From Caenorhabditis elegans (Eukaryota; Nematoda; Chromadorea; Rhabditida; Rhabditidae), in assembly GCF_000002985.6 (NCBI RefSeq), contig NC_003279.8:10168001-10232000 (forward strand): a stretch of 64,000 bases of DNA. The letters are read 5' to 3'. Below are positions 60,220 to 64,000 of this stretch, in pieces (position 1 is the stretch's first letter; every line of letters starts with the position of its first letter). The translations under genes and the position numbers were made by a program. The notes below the pieces were generated by a model. It saw nothing but the letters and a program-made list of their open reading frames with translations, was not told the origin of the DNA and searched no databases.

Positions 60220-63144
60220 CTATTTTTGTGTAGCTGGGGTCGCATTGTTGTGCTTCCTCCGACGTCTCCTGAAGCAACAGCATTTCACTTCTCCACTTGA
60301 ATTGTCTCCTGCAGCTGTTCGTCCTTCCGTATTTCGACTCTCTTCAACAACTTCACCGGCATTCGAGTTAATCACCTGAAATTATAAATACATGAGTTTT
60401 ATATTTTTATATTTCAAAAAAAAATTGTAAAGTGAAAAATTTTAATTAAAAAACCTTTTTAATTTAATAATTTTAGACTTTTTTCTCGAAGAACGACGAT
60501 CTCTTTTTTTTTTGAAGCAGAAATTGGTTTTTCTTTTCAACAAACAAAATTTCATGAAAAATTAAAAAAAATTTTTCTAAAGTAAGCATTATTTCGATCT
60601 TTCGACTTTCTATGAAAAAACCAGAAGTTCCTTTTTTCGTTTTCGAAATTTTTTTTTTCATATTGAAACAATTTTAATAGATTTCCACTGTTTTAGTTTG
60701 AAAAAATTTGCAAAAACCTAGTCATCCAAAATACGAACCTGAGTAGATCCAAATTGAGCATGAGCAGCTGCTTGACTGACTTTCAGCTCTCCACGGTCTG
60801 AAAATTCAGCTTATTGAGGAGATTATTCAATTAAAATCAAATCTTACCAGTCCTTTTCACATCTTTCGATTCTGACGTATGAAGGGAACCAGAAGGCGTC
60901 GACTGGAAAATAAATATTAGAAAATTTAGTGCAATTTATTTCAATTAAAAAACTTACAACATTGTTGAGCTTTGGCGTCCAGTCAAATTCGTAGTCATAA
61001 GTAGCACCTAGTCGATCAAGTACAGATTTGAAAAGATTATAGCAGAAATCATAATCAGGAGTCTCAAAGAAATCAAGGCGACGAGCATAACGAAGATATT
61101 GAGCAAATTCATCAGGGAATCCTTCACACAAAACTTCTACAGCTGTCTGTCGTTTCGTATCACCAATCTTTTGATATCGTTCTTTCAGTGTATCGGCTTT
61201 CAAACCTTGCCATGGAAGACTTCCTCTCAAAAAGTACATAAACATGTGACCGAGAGCTTCGAGATCATCTCGTCGTGACTGCTCTTTGCCGAGATGAGTA
61301 TTAATCGACATGTATCGTGCAGTACCCGTCAGCGACTTGTGTTCCCTGTACGCGATGTGTTTTCCTGCAAATTTTAGTTCGGTAAATTTTTTTTGAAAAA
61401 TCGTAATAGTCGGCTAAAGATGATAATTTTCGGCATATATTAAGCTCATGGGCCTCGGCACGCAAACAATGAGATACTGTAACTCGTCTCAATGCACAAC
61501 TTTTTTCAAATCAAATAAACAATTTCTGAGAATATTTTCTAAAATAAAATGAAATAAATCCGTGCGCCTTTAAAAAGACATTTCAAAATCTTGTGAAGTT
61601 ACGATATGTGAATATTTATATAAAATGCTTACCCGTATCACAATCAATGTACTCCTTTGCAAGTCCAAAGTCAATGATGTGAAGAACATGCTGTTTGCGT
61701 GTTGAATAACGTCCGATCAGAAAGTTTTCCGGTTTCACATCACGGTAGATTAAGTGTTTTGTGTGCACGTATTCGATTCTTCGGATCTGAAAAAATGTAC
61801 TTACGTTTGCGTTTTAAATAATACTTTTTCAGAAAAGATAGAAAAAAAACATCCAGGAATTTATCTAGAGCCGCAAAATTTTGCTTATTTTTGATCAAAA
61901 ATAAGGTACCCGGTCTCGGCACGAAAACTTTTGTGAAAGGGTGTGCGCCTTTAAAGATAGTACTGTAACTTCAAATTTTTATAGATATTTCAGTTTTTCG
62001 TTTGAAATTGACGTATTTATTAAGCATTTGAATTTGAACAAAATATTTTTTTTAATCAACGAAAAAGAAATTACAGTACTTTTAAAGTGTACATATTTTA
62101 ACATTTAACAAAAGTATGTCGTGCCGAGAACGGGTACCGTATTTTTGGAGCAAAAATCGCGAAAATTGAACCTTTTTTTAAATATTTGTCCCGTTTTTCA
62201 AGCGAATTCTCCGTTTTTTGTCCGGTAAAGGATAATTGAACAAAATTATATATTTTTAATATAAAAATAAGCTTACCAACTGCATAGCCACCATGGCAAC
62301 TGTTTTGAGTGAGAAATGTCGATCACATAAATCAAAAAGATCTTCAAGTGAATGTCCAAGCAATTCCATAACTAATGCATTATATTTTCCACATGGTCCA
62401 AAGTAATGCACTTGTGGAAGACCCTCTGTAACCGGTTGTTCTGATGGCGTTAACTAGTCTGTCATTGAATAACTAAACCCTACCTGCTTGCCCGAGTAAT
62501 TTGTAAAATCGATACTCAAGATGTAATTGTGGTGCTTTACTTTTCATCGGTTCCAGCTTGATTGCCACGTGCTCGTTGTTGTACAGGTTTTTTCCGAGCC
62601 GCAGTTCACCGAAATTTCCACATCCAATTTTCTTGCCGACCTGGAAGAATTTGAATTTTTATTTTATTTGAGAAATCGAAACTTTTTATTTATTTTTATT
62701 CTTTTATCGACACTTTTTTTCTGCAAAATACCGTCTTGTTATTGAGTAAATCTGTTTCGCAACAAAGTGGGTGACGACATGTAAAAACAAGGAAATAAAG
62801 GTGAGCAAACTAAATGTCTAATCCGTCGCAAAAATCTTCAAAAGCACACAGAAAGAAGCCTTTTTCAAAGTTTAAGGATTAATGTTAAATTGTAACGAAC
62901 TATTTACGAAATTTTTAGATTTTTTTTTCAAAACTGATGGAAAACAATTTTTAAAGTTAGTTTTCGGAAAAACGGGATTAAAAAAAAATTTTTTAACATA
63001 TCATTTCAGATGATTCTTTTTTCAATTTAAAACAATTTTTGCAAAATAAAAACTCACCTTAAAATTGGGTCCGACCATAAGCACTCCCTGCGAGTTGGTG
63101 GTACTCGCCGAAGTGGCCGAATTGCTCCCGCGTGTGTTCGTCAT
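60220..63144 (-). CDS. csnk-1: Casein kinase I gamma
   Basis: Eight exons (63144-63058, 62640-62484, 62425-62277, 61786-61633, 61364-60958, 60902-60848, 60797-60739, 60375-60220) join to 407 aa. The kinase domain shows '[18 protein letters not shown]', '[19 protein letters not shown]', '[14 protein letters not shown]', '[12 protein letters not shown]', '[18 protein letters not shown]' and '[15 protein letters not shown]', all diagnostic for CK1. The tail ends '[14 protein letters not shown]', a cysteine-plus-basic cluster typical of the palmitoylated membrane anchor of CK1 gamma. Worm CSNK-1 works at the cortex in spindle positioning and PIP2/cortical polarity. The start at 63144 was chosen as the first ATG after the acceptor ending at 63215; the same frame stays open upstream to that acceptor, so an extra 5' exon with an earlier ATG is possible. 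Confidence 0.94.
61881..62160. mobile_element. Foldback element in csnk-1 intron 3
   Basis: 'ggtacccggtctcggcacg' and 'tgtgcgcctttaaaga' with 'agtactgtaa' on the left pair with 'ttacagtacttttaaagtg' and 'gtcgtgccgagaacgggta' on the right. Same family as the elements at 1.0 and 26.6 kb. It fills most of the intron 61787-62276. Confidence 0.75.
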
Positions 63145-63217
63145 TGCGGAAGGTGCCCAGTGTGAGAGGCCAGATAGGATTGCCTGACGAGGCCGCGTCG
63201 ACGTCGACACCCGTCTG

Positions 63218-64000
63218 AAAATGACAATTTAGAGATACGGGGCAAAGGAAATTGGCAGCGGCGGATCAATAAAGCAGGACGACGAAACGAGACGAGACAA
63301 GAAAAAACTAACAATTCAAGTCAGCTCAACACGGCTTAATACAATTTTCCACTATATTGGACAATTGAAGAGATAAAGCTCATTGAACTAAACATATTTA
63401 AAATTCAGAAAACCAAATCAACCTCAAAACAAACAATTCACAAATTTCAATAATTTTATCTGGATAAATTCTTTTTTTCTGGAAACAAACGAGTCAAACA
63501 CAAGTACAATAAAACAATATAAGCGGAGAGTTGGATATTGCAATTTTAATCAAGATAGTTAAGTACAATTCTCATTTCCGATGAGAGGGGTTAAACCGGA
63601 AATAAAAGTAATCAATATGTGTTCCCCCAGATAAAAAACCCCTGATTCTTCTATTATTCATACTTTTTGTGTCATTTACTCATGGGGTTTTTTTTGGGGG
63701 TTGGTGGGAGGTGACAGGTAGGCGGACACTGACAATAAATCGACCGAATCAAGAATGAAAATGAGAAAAAGAGAGAAAAAGGACAGAGACATTGATTTCG
63801 ACGGGTTTCCTTTCTTATCAGAACGAATAGAGGAGAAAGGTGTGCTCTATTTATCTCTATCACCCTCTTCTTCCAAACAAGACATGTGTGTATGTATGTA
63901 TGGACTGGGTGGGACACTATCAATATGCATTGAGCATGATATACGTGCCAGCAGCCGTGTGTGAGTGCTGTGAAAATCAAAAATGTATAACCACGGCCCA
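63218..64000. other. csnk-1 upstream region, end of window
   Basis: AT-rich DNA upstream of the csnk-1 acceptor. It may include a 5' exon or promoter. No second gene is supported; short frames such as the minus one at 63672-63980 lack coding features. Confidence 0.45.

Overview
The window is almost certainly nematode DNA from Caenorhabditis elegans, the part of chromosome I covered by the C25A1 and Y106G6E gene sets. I recognise the gene order from memory of that genome. Independent support is the AT-rich sequence, many 45-60 nt introns ending in TTTTCAG, 3' splice acceptors placed just before start codons (spliced-leader trans-splicing), tightly packed genes, and foldback elements with the 'cggtctcgacacg...gcgcctttaa' motif common in worm introns. 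Exon ends below were read by hand from splice motifs and checked for frame continuity; no alignment was run.

Left gene-rich part (1.8-31.9 kb). In order: an hnRNP M-like RNA-binding protein (-), fath-1 fatty acid 2-hydroxylase (+), a compact plus-strand cluster (nola-3/NOP10, a small membrane protein starting one base after the nola-3 stop, a PSMG3-like proteasome assembly chaperone, and irs-2 mitochondrial isoleucyl-tRNA synthetase), clec-87 (-), rsa-1 (+), dao-5/Nopp140 (-), lid-1/ABHD5 (-), the mitochondrial ribosomal protein mL43 gene (+), aha-1/ARNT (-), and a GSK3-family kinase (-).

Middle (33-53.3 kb). This part is poorly conserved and rearranged. A proline-rich single-pass membrane protein gene is followed by a decayed tandem-exon pseudogene and a tandem array of about 15 kb (36.1-51.2 kb) made of roughly 225 mixed 68-bp and 66-bp units. 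A direct duplication of about 0.45 kb, rich in short triloop palindromes, flanks the whole block. A second unknown gene follows; it has a signal-peptide-like upstream exon with no start codon, next to the duplication edge.

Right part (53.8-64 kb), all on the minus strand: a 5-formyltetrahydrofolate cyclo-ligase gene that looks like the downstream member of an operon with ced-12 (ELMO, engulfment and Rac activation), then csnk-1 (casein kinase I gamma) with a cysteine-rich, basic tail suited to palmitoylation.

The points most worth a second look are the mosaic tandem array and its duplicated borders, the use of one exon in two reading frames by the PSMG3-like gene and irs-2, and the dicistronic nola-3/small membrane protein arrangement.
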